Of a DNA stretch of 64,000 nucleotides, positions 17,360 through 26,650 are shown piece by piece; position 1 is the first letter of the stretch, and the number at the start of each line of letters is the position of its first letter. The position numbers and the translations under genes are program-made. This stretch comes from CBDAKK01 sp965196605. Lineage in GTDB: Bacteria; Spirochaetota; Spirochaetia; WTKD01; G963693115. Where the stretch lies: NCBI GenBank assembly GCA_965196605.1, contig CBDAKK010000003.1, positions 62,001 to 126,000 on the forward strand, in the 5' to 3' direction. The notes below the pieces were generated by a model, which saw nothing but the letters and a program-made list of their open reading frames with translations, made no database searches and was not told where the DNA came from.

Positions 17360-18355
17360 ATGCAAAAAAAAGCATGCTTGTGTCTTTGTCTTGTAGCGTT
17401 GGTGGGGTTGTTTGCCTGCGCAAAAAAACAAGAAGAAATAAAAATAGGGTTTGTTGTAAAAAATGCGCAATCTTCATGGTTTCAAGATGAGTGGCGTTTT
17501 GCAGAAGAGGCGGCTGAAGAAAAGGGGTTCACCGTTGTAAAAATTGAAGCGGTTGATGGAGACAGCTTGCTGACCGCCATTGACAACCTAGGCGCGCAAG
17601 AGGCACAAGGCATGATAGTGTGCGTGCCCGACGTTAAGCTGGGGCCTGCAGTGGTGGCGCGCGCAAAGGCAAACAAACTCAAGCTTATGACGGTTGACGA
17701 CAGACTTTTGGGGAGCGATGGCGCGCCCTTAGAAGACGTGCCGCACATGGGCATTTCAGCCTTTAACATTGGCAAGCTTGTTGGCAAGGCCATAAGCAAT
17801 GAAATAAGTAAACGCAATTGGAATGTAAACGAAGTCTACGCATTACGCTTAAGCATTAATGAGTTGCCAACGGCAAAGGCGCGCACGGACGGTGCAACTG
17901 AAGCCTTGCTTGAAGGTGGTTTTAGTGCTGAGCATGTCGTGGACGCACCTCAAAAAATGCAGGGCTCTGAATCTTCTGAAGAGTCTTTTAACGCTTCAAG
18001 CATTGCCATTGCCAAAACGCCGTCTGCTAAAAAATGGGTTCTCTATGCCCTCAATGACGAGTCAGTACTCGGGGGCGTGCGCGCCTTGGAGGGCAACGGC
18101 TTTTTAGCGAATGACGTAATAGGCGTGGGCATTGGTGGCTCGGACGCGGCAATAAGCGAGTTGGAGAAACAAGAGACGACTGGTTTTTTTGGCACCGTGG
18201 TCATTAGCCCCAAAAGGCACGGCTACGAAACGGCGCTCAACATGTACGAGTGGATTGTGAACGACACCGAGCCCCAAAAGCTTATTCTCACCGCGGGCAA
18301 GTTAGCCAATAGAGAAAATTACCGAGAGGTGCGCAAGGAGCTGGGGCTGGAATAA
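17360..18355 (+). CDS. araF: L-arabinose-type ABC substrate-binding lipoprotein
   Basis: 331 aa from the ATG at 17360, which has a full AGGAGG eight bases upstream; an upstream in-frame ATG at 17300 lacks one. The signal peptide ends in 'LFAC', a spirochaetal lipobox, so the protein is tethered to the membrane. 'IKIGFVVKNAQSSWFQDEW', 'NELPTAKARTDGATEALLEG', 'GGVRALEGNGF' and 'GTVVISPKRHGYE' correspond to AraF segments, so L-arabinose or a related pentose/hexose is the likely ligand. araG- and araH-type genes follow. Confidence 0.87.
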   Translation: MQKKACLCLCLVALVGLFACAKKQEEIKIGFVVKNAQSSWFQDEWRFAEEAAEEKGFTVVKIEAVDGDSLLTAIDNLGAQEAQGMIVCVPDVKLGPAVVARAKANKLKLMTVDDRLLGSDGAPLEDVPHMGISAFNIGKLVGKAISNEISKRNWNVNEVYALRLSINELPTAKARTDGATEALLEGGFSAEHVVDAPQKMQGSESSEESFNASSIAIAKTPSAKKWVLYALNDESVLGGVRALEGNGFLANDVIGVGIGGSDAAISELEKQETTGFFGTVVISPKRHGYETALNMYEWIVNDTEPQKLILTAGKLANRENYREVRKELGLE

Positions 18356-18359
18356 GGCC

Positions 18360-19877
18360 ATGGCCTTTCTTGAATTTCATAAGCTGCATAAACGCTTTGC
18401 GGGCGTTCATGCCTTACAAGGTTTGAGTTTTGGCATTGAGAAAGGAAGCGTCCACGGGCTTGTAGGTGAAAATGGCGCGGGGAAATCAACGCTTGTGAAA
18501 ATTTTGTCGGGGGTGCATGCGCCCGACTCGGGCTCTATTAGCATAAACGGTGAGACCCAGCATTTTGCAACGCCCTTTGACGCGCTCCATGCCGGGGTGA
18601 GTTTTATTCACCAAGAGTTGCAGCTCACGCCACACCAAACGGTTGCAGAAAATATATTGCTTGGCTCCTACGCGGCGCAACGCGGCATTGTGCGTTGGCA
18701 GCGCATGTACAACACCGTGCAGCGTTTTTTTGACAAGGTAGGCGTTGCGCTTGATGCAAAAGCTAAAGTTGCAAGCCTGACCATAGGCCAACAGCAAATG
18801 GTTGAAATACTAAAATCAATTTACCGCAATGCGCGCGTGCTTGCTTTAGACGAACCTACCAGTAGTTTGTCAAAGCTTGAAGCCGACATATTGTTTGGCA
18901 TTATCAAAAATTTGCGCCAACAAGGTGTGGTTGTTATTTACATTTCGCACAGACTCGCGGAAGTTTTTGAACTATGCGATGCGTGCACGGTATTAAAAGA
19001 CGGGATGCACATAGCGACCTACAAGGCACAGGATGCGCGCATGAACCGCGAAGGGCTTATTGCAGACATGACGGGACAAAAAATAGGCAACATGTACAGC
19101 TACCGTGCGCGCACTGTTGGGACAGAGCTGCTAAAGGTGCAGGGTGTTTTGGGACACGGCTTGCAAGAACCCGTTGATATGCATGTGCGCGCAAAAGAAA
19201 TTGTGGGACTTTTTGGCTTGGTTGGCGCAGGGCGTAGTGAGCTTGCGCGCCTTGTCTACGGGCAGCAGCCCATGAAGCAAGGCAGGCTTATTCTCAACAA
19301 ACAAGAGGTACGGAGGCATAATCCGCGCGCGTCAATTAAGGCGGGCATAATGTTTTTGTCAGAAGACCGCAAGAAGGACGGAATAATTCACGGGCGTAGC
19401 GTTTTGGAAAACATAAGCATAAGCAGTAGGCGCAACCTTGCGCGCGCTTCTTTTTTTGTGCAGTGGCATAAAGAGCGCAGCATGGCACAACGCTATGTTG
19501 AGAGCCTGTCCATTAAAACGCCGCATCTTTTTCAAGACATTGTCAAGCTCTCAGGTGGCAATCAGCAAAAGGTAATTTTGGCGCGCTGGCTTTCTGAAGA
19601 GGGCTTGCAGGTTCTCATTGTTGATGAACCGACACGCGGTATAGACGTTGGTGCAAAGAAGGAAATATATTCCATACTCTATGAACTTGCCGAGAGTGGC
19701 GTAGGCATAGTGGTAATTTCAAGCGAACTGCCCGAGATTATGGGCATATGCGACCGGGCATACGTGATGCGCGAAGGGCGCATTTCTTATGAAGTGAGAA
19801 GAGATGATTTTGATGAAGAGCTCATGCTCGAACATGCATTTCCACGGGAGGATGATAGTGATGCACAACATATTTAA
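18360..19877 (+). CDS. araG: Sugar ABC transporter ATPase, AraG type
   Basis: Fused double ATPase of 505 aa (CUT2 class). N-terminal cassette: Walker A 'GENGAGKSTL' (about residues 38-47), signature 'LTIGQQQMVEI' and Walker B 'VLALDEPTSSL'. C-terminal cassette: signature 'LSGGNQQKVILARWL' and Walker B 'VLIVDEPTRGIDVG'; as usual for the class its Walker A is degenerate ('GLVGAGRSEL'). It starts 4 bp after araF, and its 3' end overlaps the permease start by 17 bp. Confidence 0.93.
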   Translation: MAFLEFHKLHKRFAGVHALQGLSFGIEKGSVHGLVGENGAGKSTLVKILSGVHAPDSGSISINGETQHFATPFDALHAGVSFIHQELQLTPHQTVAENILLGSYAAQRGIVRWQRMYNTVQRFFDKVGVALDAKAKVASLTIGQQQMVEILKSIYRNARVLALDEPTSSLSKLEADILFGIIKNLRQQGVVVIYISHRLAEVFELCDACTVLKDGMHIATYKAQDARMNREGLIADMTGQKIGNMYSYRARTVGTELLKVQGVLGHGLQEPVDMHVRAKEIVGLFGLVGAGRSELARLVYGQQPMKQGRLILNKQEVRRHNPRASIKAGIMFLSEDRKKDGIIHGRSVLENISISSRRNLARASFFVQWHKERSMAQRYVESLSIKTPHLFQDIVKLSGGNQQKVILARWLSEEGLQVLIVDEPTRGIDVGAKKEIYSILYELAESGVGIVVISSELPEIMGICDRAYVMREGRISYEVRRDDFDEELMLEHAFPREDDSDAQHI

Positions 19878-20802
19878 AAACGTTTATAGGGAATCCATGA
19901 TGGCGCTGGTTTTTCTCATAGTTTTTGTGCTTTGCGCAGTGAGCGTGCCCTATTTTTTTTCAGCGCGCAACCTTGTGGGGCTGCTGTTGTCTGTTTCGCA
20001 AATAGGCATGGTTGCGCCCACCATGATGCTCTGCCTTGCCTCACGTGACTTTGATTTGTCCGTAGGTTCGCAAATAGCCTTTTTTTCTGTAGTAAGCGTT
20101 TTAATTGTAAATGCTACTTCGAGCATTGCGCTTTCACTGCTAGGCGTGTGCTTAAGCGGGGCGCTGGTGGGCGCGGCAAATGGCGTGTTTGTCTCCAAGC
20201 TTAAAATAAACGCCCTCATTGCTACCCTTGCAAGCATGCAAATTGTGCGCGGGCTGGCCTTTATTTTTTCCGGCGGGCAGTCTTTAAGCGCCGAGCACAG
20301 CGCCTTTTTTGTCATTGGTACTACAACGCTTTTTGGGCTGCCCTTGCCTGTGTTTATAACCGCACTTGCCTTTGTGGCCTTTGGTTTTGTGCTCAACTAC
20401 ACGGTTTTTGGGCGCAACGTGTTGGCGGTTGGCGGCAATGCCGAAGCTACCTACCTTGCGGGGGTACACGTAGACCGGGTGCGCACGCTTAATTTTACCT
20501 TGCAAGGAATAATGTGCGCGCTTGCAGGTTTTATTTTGGCTTCACGCCTTACGAGCGCGCAGCCTACTGTGGCACAGGGCTTTGAGCTCAGCGTTATTTC
20601 CGCATGCGTTTTGGGCGGCGTGTCGCTGTACGGTGGCAAAGCTACCATGCTGGGTGTCATTGCGGGCGTGCTCATTATGGGCACGGTGCAAAACGTCATG
20701 AACCTGCTCAACATTCCCGTGTTTTACCAGTACGTGGTGAGCGGCACTATTTTATTACTTGCCGTAAGTGTAGACAAAATTAAAGAGCTGGGTAGCACCT
20801 AG
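19861..20802 (+). CDS. araH: Sugar ABC transporter permease, AraH type
   Basis: Membrane permease of 313 aa from the ATG at 19861, which has GGGAG ten bases upstream; the frame is open to 19804 but earlier starts lack spacing. About nine to ten hydrophobic segments are visible, with the BPD_transp_2 signature around 'LASRDFDLSVGSQIAFFSVV' and 'GGNAEATYLAGVHVDRVRT', the loop that contacts the ATPase. It completes the first CUT2 transporter of the cluster. Confidence 0.9.
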   Translation: MHNIFKNVYRESMMALVFLIVFVLCAVSVPYFFSARNLVGLLLSVSQIGMVAPTMMLCLASRDFDLSVGSQIAFFSVVSVLIVNATSSIALSLLGVCLSGALVGAANGVFVSKLKINALIATLASMQIVRGLAFIFSGGQSLSAEHSAFFVIGTTTLFGLPLPVFITALAFVAFGFVLNYTVFGRNVLAVGGNAEATYLAGVHVDRVRTLNFTLQGIMCALAGFILASRLTSAQPTVAQGFELSVISACVLGGVSLYGGKATMLGVIAGVLIMGTVQNVMNLLNIPVFYQYVVSGTILLLAVSVDKIKELGST

Positions 20803-20821
20803 CACATGGAGGCATAGTTAT

Positions 20822-21940
20822 ATGAAAAGTAAAAAGCTTGTTTTGAACAAACCATACGGTACTTTTGAGCTTGTCACGCAAGAGCTGAGCACGGAGTTAC
20901 AGATGCGCAGCATACTGCTAAAAACCGAGCTTGTCGGCATATGTGCCACCGATACGCACATTTATAAAGGGGCTCTTGAGAGTATTACATACCCCGTGGT
21001 CTTGGGCCATGAGTTTGTCGGCACAATACACAAAAAGGGCGCTGGTATTACACACGATAGCGCGGGAGTCCCAGTCGAGACGGGCGACAGAATTATTCCC
21101 ATGCCAGCAACGCCCTGCTATGCTTGCTCACAGTGTTTTCTGGCTGATGGGCCGCTCATTGCCTGCGAAAACTACGACGTCACCGGTTTTTCTCAAGACC
21201 AAGAAGGGTCTTTTAAAGGTGGTTTTTCTGAATATATAGAGTTGCATAATCCGAACACACGTTTTTTTAAGAGCGAGTTGGCGCCGCATATTGCCGTGCT
21301 TGCCGAGCCATTTTGCACGCCCATACATGGGGTACAGCGCATTGGAATTACCTTAAGCGATAGCGTGCTTATTCAAGGTTCTGGAGCGGTGGGCATACTT
21401 GCAATTGCCGCTGTGCGCGCCGCAGGGGCAAAGCATGTAATTGTTATTGGTGGCCCTCCTAAGCGACTAGAGCTTTGTAAAAAATTTGGAGCACAGCATG
21501 TTATTGACATTTCAGAGATTGAGGATTCTCACAAAAGAGTGCAAGAAGTGCTGCGCATTACGCGCGGGCGTGGTGTAGATGTTGCCATAGAGGCGGCGGG
21601 GGTTGCCTCAGCATTGCCCGAAGGTATTGCCTGCTTAAGAAATGGAGGCAGGTACTTAGAGCTTGGATGTTTTGCAGATGTGGGAGAAGTATCGCTCAAT
21701 CCTCACAAAATGTTGCTTGCAAATAACATTACCCTCAAGGGTTCTTCGGGATATGGAGCAAGCCATTTTTTGCAAGCAATAAAAATACTTGAAATGGGGC
21801 ATTTCCCCTTTGAGGAGTTGGTGTCTCATAGATTGCCGCTTAAAGATGCAGAGCAGGGTATTAAGGCACTGCTCCCTGAAAATAAATGGTCTATAGATGG
21901 GGTTGAGGCTTTCAAAATTACCATCGACCCATCACAATAA
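20822..21940 (+). CDS. Zinc-dependent medium-chain dehydrogenase
   Basis: 372 aa. The catalytic zinc site is in 'GICATDTHIYKG' (Cys) and 'VVLGHEFVG' (His-Glu, about residues 60-68). A cysteine-rich lobe 'CYACSQCFLADGPLIACEN' (about 99-117) gives a structural zinc site. The NAD fold has 'IQGSGAVGILAIAAVRAAGA' (about 183-202). Family members oxidise polyols, sugars or threonine. Between two sugar transporters and upstream of a sugar-acid pathway it is probably a sugar or polyol dehydrogenase; the substrate is not identifiable. Confidence 0.87.
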   Translation: MKSKKLVLNKPYGTFELVTQELSTELQMRSILLKTELVGICATDTHIYKGALESITYPVVLGHEFVGTIHKKGAGITHDSAGVPVETGDRIIPMPATPCYACSQCFLADGPLIACENYDVTGFSQDQEGSFKGGFSEYIELHNPNTRFFKSELAPHIAVLAEPFCTPIHGVQRIGITLSDSVLIQGSGAVGILAIAAVRAAGAKHVIVIGGPPKRLELCKKFGAQHVIDISEIEDSHKRVQEVLRITRGRGVDVAIEAAGVASALPEGIACLRNGGRYLELGCFADVGEVSLNPHKMLLANNITLKGSSGYGASHFLQAIKILEMGHFPFEELVSHRLPLKDAEQGIKALLPENKWSIDGVEAFKITIDPSQ

Positions 21941-21964
21941 ATATTTTTTATAAAGGAGTATGAC

Positions 21965-22957
21965 ATGAATAAATTACTATGCGTACTAAGTATTTTGGTA
22001 GTAGTAGTATTTGCTTGCGCAAAAGGCAAAGATAATGAAGGCGCGCTACACGCTAGCAAATCGACAATAGGGCGAGACTTGTCTATAGCGTATTCTTCAT
22101 ACACGCAGCGCGGCCCGTATTTTAGCGCTATCAACAAAGCGATAGAAGCAATTACCACAAGCAAGGGCTGGAGTTTTGTTGCAACTGACGCAGAAAACAA
22201 GGCAGAAAAACAAATGGCGGATGTGGAGGATCTTTTAATAAAAGGGATAGACTACCTCATACTCAACCCCAAGGATGCTGATGCTGGTGTACGTATTGTG
22301 AGGGCGGCACAGAAAAAAGAGATTCCCGTTATTACCATAGACAGCGACATAAGTCCCGAGGCAGCAGTGGTCACAAGGGTTTTGTCTCCCAACTTTGCTT
22401 CTAATGCTGAAATAGGGCGCTATGTTGCCGAGCATTTTGGTGCAACAAAAATTTCAATTGGCATGATAGATGGAGAAAAAGGAAATGTGGTAACAACCCA
22501 AAGACGCAATGGATTTATTCAAGGGCTTGTGAATTGGCAGTTAGACAACAGGGGGGGAACCAACCTTGCAATACGCGCACTACTCTACACGGCGTGGGAT
22601 GCCGAAGGGGGTGTGCGCGGCACGGAGGATTTACTCAGCGGTTTTGATGACTTGAATGTGATATACGTAACTACTGATGATATGGCTCGGGGGGCTATTC
22701 GCACTTTGGAGGCTTCTGAAAAACAAAACGACATACAAGTAGTTGGCTTTGATGGGAGCAACGAAGGAATAAAATTGGTGCGCGATGGCAGCTATTTTGC
22801 AACGGCGCTTAATAACCCCACGCTTATGGTAGAACAAGTCTTTGAAGTAATAGAAGCCTATGAAGGAGGGCAGCGAGCATTTCCCTCGGTAATAAGTTAT
22901 GAGCCAGTCATTATAACGCAAGATACCGCGGATGCCTACGTGGGCAAGGGTTTTTAA
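21965..22957 (+). CDS. Ribose/galactose-type ABC substrate-binding lipoprotein
   Basis: 330 aa with signal peptide and lipobox 'VFACAK'. It is a peripla_BP_4/RbsB-like fold: 'LSIAYSSYTQRGPYFSAINK', 'DYLILNPKDADAG', 'ITIDSD', 'GTNLAIRALL', 'DDMARGAIRTLE' and 'VVGFDGSNEG'. ATG follows AAGGAG. It is the second binding protein of the cluster and differs from the AraF-type one, so two related sugars, or a sugar and its acid, are probably imported. Confidence 0.87.
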   Translation: MNKLLCVLSILVVVVFACAKGKDNEGALHASKSTIGRDLSIAYSSYTQRGPYFSAINKAIEAITTSKGWSFVATDAENKAEKQMADVEDLLIKGIDYLILNPKDADAGVRIVRAAQKKEIPVITIDSDISPEAAVVTRVLSPNFASNAEIGRYVAEHFGATKISIGMIDGEKGNVVTTQRRNGFIQGLVNWQLDNRGGTNLAIRALLYTAWDAEGGVRGTEDLLSGFDDLNVIYVTTDDMARGAIRTLEASEKQNDIQVVGFDGSNEGIKLVRDGSYFATALNNPTLMVEQVFEVIEAYEGGQRAFPSVISYEPVIITQDTADAYVGKGF

Positions 22958-22994
22958 CGCGCTCAAGCCACCTGCGCGTGTGAGTAGCAAAAGC

Positions 22995-24485
22995 ATGATA
23001 ACAATTACCAAGCTGTCTAAAAACTACGGAGGTATACATGCCCTTACAAATGTCTCGTTGCATGTTGCAAAGGGTAAAGTGCATAGTATTTGTGGAGAAA
23101 ATGGCGCGGGGAAATCCACACTCATAAAAATACTTGCAGGAGCAACACCGAAAAGCTCCGGGGTTTTAGAAATTGACAAGCAGGTGGTACATAGGCTTTC
23201 TCCAAAGCGGAGCATGCAACTTGGCATAGCGGTTGTCTATCAAGAATTTTCGCTTATTGAAGATCTTTCCATAGCGGAAAATATATATTTAAGCGATATA
23301 CATGCATATTCTCGGAATATGTTTGTCAATGATACACGGATGCTCATTGACTGCACAGCGCTGTTGCAGCGTTTGCATATGCACTTTAACCCAAAGCTGC
23401 GCGTCTCTAGGCTTTCTACTGCGGAAAAGCAGCTTATTGAAATTGCAAAGGCCTTATCCAAGAACGCGAAAATTCTTATTTTAGATGAACCTACAGCAGT
23501 GCTGTCTGTCTCTGAAACAAAAACCTTATTTGAACTCCTGCTTGAATTAAAAAGCAAGGGCGTCACAATTCTCTATGTTTCTCATAGGCTACAAGAAGTA
23601 CTGCATTTATCAGACAGCATTTCGGTTTTTAGAAATGGCATGTGCGTTGCTAGTGGTGCTAAAAAGACTTTTTCAGAAGAAACAATTATTAAACACATGC
23701 TGGACAAAAAGCGCACAAAAGACCACAAGCACAAAGCAGCCCTACCAAGCAAAAAAACAGAGGTGCTTATGCGCGGTGAGAACATACGCTCACGCACGGG
23801 TGTAAAGGGTGCTAACTTTGTGGTACACAAGGGCGAAGTAGTCGGCATTGCTGGCATTGTTGGCTCAGGCAGAACCGAGCTAAGCCGCGTTTTGTTTGGC
23901 ATTGATGCAATGACGGGCGGAAGATTGGAGTACAAGGGCGCGCACTTACGCATTAAAAATGCGCGCCATGCAATGCAATTAGGCATTGCCCTTGTGCCTG
24001 AGAGCAGAAAAGATCATGGGTGCATCATCGACATGAGCGTAAGGGCTAATATAGTGCTGCCACAACAAGGTTCGTTTTTACGTGCTTCATTCTTTGTGGA
24101 TGAGAAAAAAGAAATAGCATATACACAGAGCAGTATTAAAAAATTTCAGATAAAAAGCACGCACGGCGATGCTGTAAAAAACGCGAGTGGGGGAAATCAG
24201 CAAAAGGTGGTGCTCGCCAAATGGATGAGCATGAATCCAACCTTGCTTATTCTGGATGAACCCACACGAGGTATTGATGTAGGTGCAAAAGATGAAGTCT
24301 ATGCTTTTATTCGCGATTACAGCGCAGGCGGGGGAAGCGTGATTCTTATTTCCTCGGAATTATTTGAACTGAGATTATTAAGCGACAGAATATATGTGAT
24401 GAACAAGGGTGTTTTGTCACCTCAATTGGAAGGCGACGAAATAGATGAAGTTACTATTATGAAGTACGCACTAGGGGTACTATGA
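22995..24485 (+). CDS. Sugar ABC transporter ATPase, RbsA/MglA type
   Basis: Double ATPase of about 496 aa from ATG 22995. The frame is open from 22932 (ATG) and has a GTG at 22980; none has a clear ribosome binding site. I chose the start giving the family's usual N terminus 'MITITKLSKNYGGIHALTNV'. Motifs are Walker A 'GENGAGKSTL', first signature 'LSTAEKQLIEIAKAL', Walker B 'ILILDEPTAVL', second signature 'ASGGNQQKVVLAKWM' and second Walker B 'LLILDEPTRGIDVG'. Its end overlaps the permease start by 4 bp. Confidence 0.9.
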   Translation: MITITKLSKNYGGIHALTNVSLHVAKGKVHSICGENGAGKSTLIKILAGATPKSSGVLEIDKQVVHRLSPKRSMQLGIAVVYQEFSLIEDLSIAENIYLSDIHAYSRNMFVNDTRMLIDCTALLQRLHMHFNPKLRVSRLSTAEKQLIEIAKALSKNAKILILDEPTAVLSVSETKTLFELLLELKSKGVTILYVSHRLQEVLHLSDSISVFRNGMCVASGAKKTFSEETIIKHMLDKKRTKDHKHKAALPSKKTEVLMRGENIRSRTGVKGANFVVHKGEVVGIAGIVGSGRTELSRVLFGIDAMTGGRLEYKGAHLRIKNARHAMQLGIALVPESRKDHGCIIDMSVRANIVLPQQGSFLRASFFVDEKKEIAYTQSSIKKFQIKSTHGDAVKNASGGNQQKVVLAKWMSMNPTLLILDEPTRGIDVGAKDEVYAFIRDYSAGGGSVILISSELFELRLLSDRIYVMNKGVLSPQLEGDEIDEVTIMKYALGVL

Positions 24486-25447
24486 AACAAAACGCAAACA
24501 GCGCAATAAAACACGCAAAATTAGTTGTTGGCCTGATGCAAGAAAACGTGATTATAATTTCATTTTTCAGCATAGCCATTGTGGGCGGAATTTTTGCCGA
24601 GAATTTTTTCTCACTTCAAAATATCAACAACGTACTAAAACAAAGCGTCCCCACGGTTATGGTTTCCATGGCCATGCTGATGATAATTGTAACGGGTGGC
24701 ATAGACCTTTCCGTGGGCTCGGTGCTGGCCCTGCTGTCCGTAATTATTGCCAAGGCTTCTCTCTCCCACGGCTTGGGAATAGGGGTGTTCGTTGGGCTCA
24801 TGTGTGCTTTGCTCATAGGCATGCTCAATGGCGCGCTCATTACCTATGGGAAAATGGCACCCTTTATAGCAACCCTTGTCACCATGTCGGCCGCTAGAGG
24901 CTTGGCCCTCATTATTTCTGATGGAACAACCCTGTATTTACAAGACAGTGCAGTTCTCGATTTTTTTTCTGAAGCAACAATGCTAGGCATTCCCATACTC
25001 GCCTATGGTGCCCTCTTAGTTGTTGTTTGTTTTTTCCTGATAAAGAACAAGACCTATCTCGGCAGGTTTTGGGTTGCAATTGGCTCAAACAAAAATGCTG
25101 CCTACTTTGCGGGCATTAACGTAAAAAAATATGAATTGATACCCTACGTATTATGTGCAATAGCATCTACCTGTGCTGCGTTTGCATATATGGCGAGAAC
25201 TGCAACCGCCTCGCCTATTATGGCGCAGGGCTTTGAACTAGACGTAATTGCTGCAGTAGTCATTGGTGGAGCAAGAATGTCGGGAGGGCGAGGCAGCGTT
25301 TTAAACACCCTTATCGGCGCGCTCATTTTAGGGCTCATTTCCAACTTAATGAACTTGCTCGGCATCCCGGGGTATCATCAACAAATAATAAAAGGCATTT
25401 TAATTGCTATTGCCGTATTGAGCGAAAACTTAAAAACAAGTACCTAA
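24482..25447 (+). CDS. Sugar ABC transporter permease, RbsC type
   Basis: 321 aa with about nine to ten transmembrane segments. The BPD_transp_2 core is visible: 'IVTGGIDLSVGSVLALLSVI' (about residues 72-91), 'GSNKNAAYFAGINVKKYE' and 'GFELDVIAAVVIGGARMSGG', the last being the strongly conserved C-terminal loop. It completes the second CUT2 transporter. Confidence 0.9.
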   Translation: MKQNANSAIKHAKLVVGLMQENVIIISFFSIAIVGGIFAENFFSLQNINNVLKQSVPTVMVSMAMLMIIVTGGIDLSVGSVLALLSVIIAKASLSHGLGIGVFVGLMCALLIGMLNGALITYGKMAPFIATLVTMSAARGLALIISDGTTLYLQDSAVLDFFSEATMLGIPILAYGALLVVVCFFLIKNKTYLGRFWVAIGSNKNAAYFAGINVKKYELIPYVLCAIASTCAAFAYMARTATASPIMAQGFELDVIAAVVIGGARMSGGRGSVLNTLIGALILGLISNLMNLLGIPGYHQQIIKGILIAIAVLSENLKTST

Positions 25448-25483
25448 ATGTAGGCACAAACCACATAATATGAGGAGTGATGT

Positions 25484-26650
25484 ATGAAAATAACTGATGT
25501 GAAAGTATGGCTGGTAGAAGGAGCAAAGTACAACTGGACGCTGCTTAAAATTTACACCGATGAGGGCTACACAGGCGTGGGTGAAGCGACCAACTGGCCC
25601 GGGAGCCCCGTTATTGAAGCAGCTGCGCAGCACATTGGCGAGCGCATTATAGGGCTGAACCCGCTGCAAATAGACTTTATTTGGACCAAGCTTTACCGCG
25701 ACCTCAACTGGATAGGCCCCTTTGGCGCAAGCATGTGCGCAATAAGCGGCATAGACATGGCCTTGCTTGACTTAAAGGCAAAGTTGCTGGGCGTACCCTG
25801 TTATGAACTGCTGGGTGGCGCCTTTAGAACCAGCATTCCCTTGTATGCAAATTATTGGTTTACGCAGGGGCAGCACACAGAACAAGACTACGCACGGCAA
25901 GCCACACGCGTTGTTGAAGATGGCTTTGAAGCCTTAAAGTTTGACCCCTTTGCACACACCAACTACTTGTACGGCGAAGACCTGAGTACAAACTTGTCGC
26001 TTACTAAGGCGCAACAAGAGAGGGCATATGCCATAACAAAGGCCGTGCGGGACGCCGTAGGCCCCAATGTACAAATGATGATTGAAACCCACGCCATGCT
26101 TAATTATCAAAACGCCATTGTAATGGCGGAGCGGCTCAAGTCGCTTGACATTACGTGGTACGAAGAGCCCGCTGGCCCAGAGAACGTGGAAACACTCAAA
26201 GCGTTGAGAAAGCGCATAGACCCCGCGGTTTCCATTTGTGTTGGTGAGCGCCACTATACACGCTACAACTTTAAGCCGCTTTTAGAAAACTACGTCTGCG
26301 ACATTATTATGCCGGACATAACGCGTTGCGGCGGCCCCTCAGAAATGAAGCGCATTGCAAGCATGGCAGAAATTTACAACGTGCTCATAGCCCCGCACAA
26401 CCCCAATGGCCCCTTAAGCACGCTTGCAAGCGCCCATGTGTGCGCGGCCATTCCCAACTTTTTTAGGCTGGAGTTTATAAAAAACGACGTGCCGTGGCGA
26501 GATAGCATCATCACCGCACCATTGCCCGTAAAAGACGGCGCGCTGCATCTCTCACAAGAGGCGGGCTTGGGCGTAGACTTGGTAGAAGAAGCAATGCTTG
26601 AACACCCCGGCGTGCGCGAAATGCGGAGTAAGGAAAACTTTTATGTCTAG
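25484..26650 (+). CDS. Enolase-superfamily sugar-acid dehydratase
   Basis: Mandelate-racemase subgroup enzyme of 388 aa that dehydrates aldonic acids to 2-keto-3-deoxy acids. The substrate Lys region is 'FEALKFDPF' (about 153-161). Metal ligands are in 'MIETHAML' (about 205), 'WYEEPAGP' (about 230) and 'CVGERHYTRY' (about 258). The catalytic His is in 'IAPHNPNGPLSTLAS' (about 305-319), a GalD/GlucD-type signature. It lies directly before a DapA-family aldolase gene, overlapping it by 8 bp, which fits a dehydratase-aldolase pair. The exact acid (galactonate-, gluconate- or arabinonate-like) cannot be read from sequence. Confidence 0.85.
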   Translation: MKITDVKVWLVEGAKYNWTLLKIYTDEGYTGVGEATNWPGSPVIEAAAQHIGERIIGLNPLQIDFIWTKLYRDLNWIGPFGASMCAISGIDMALLDLKAKLLGVPCYELLGGAFRTSIPLYANYWFTQGQHTEQDYARQATRVVEDGFEALKFDPFAHTNYLYGEDLSTNLSLTKAQQERAYAITKAVRDAVGPNVQMMIETHAMLNYQNAIVMAERLKSLDITWYEEPAGPENVETLKALRKRIDPAVSICVGERHYTRYNFKPLLENYVCDIIMPDITRCGGPSEMKRIASMAEIYNVLIAPHNPNGPLSTLASAHVCAAIPNFFRLEFIKNDVPWRDSIITAPLPVKDGALHLSQEAGLGVDLVEEAMLEHPGVREMRSKENFYV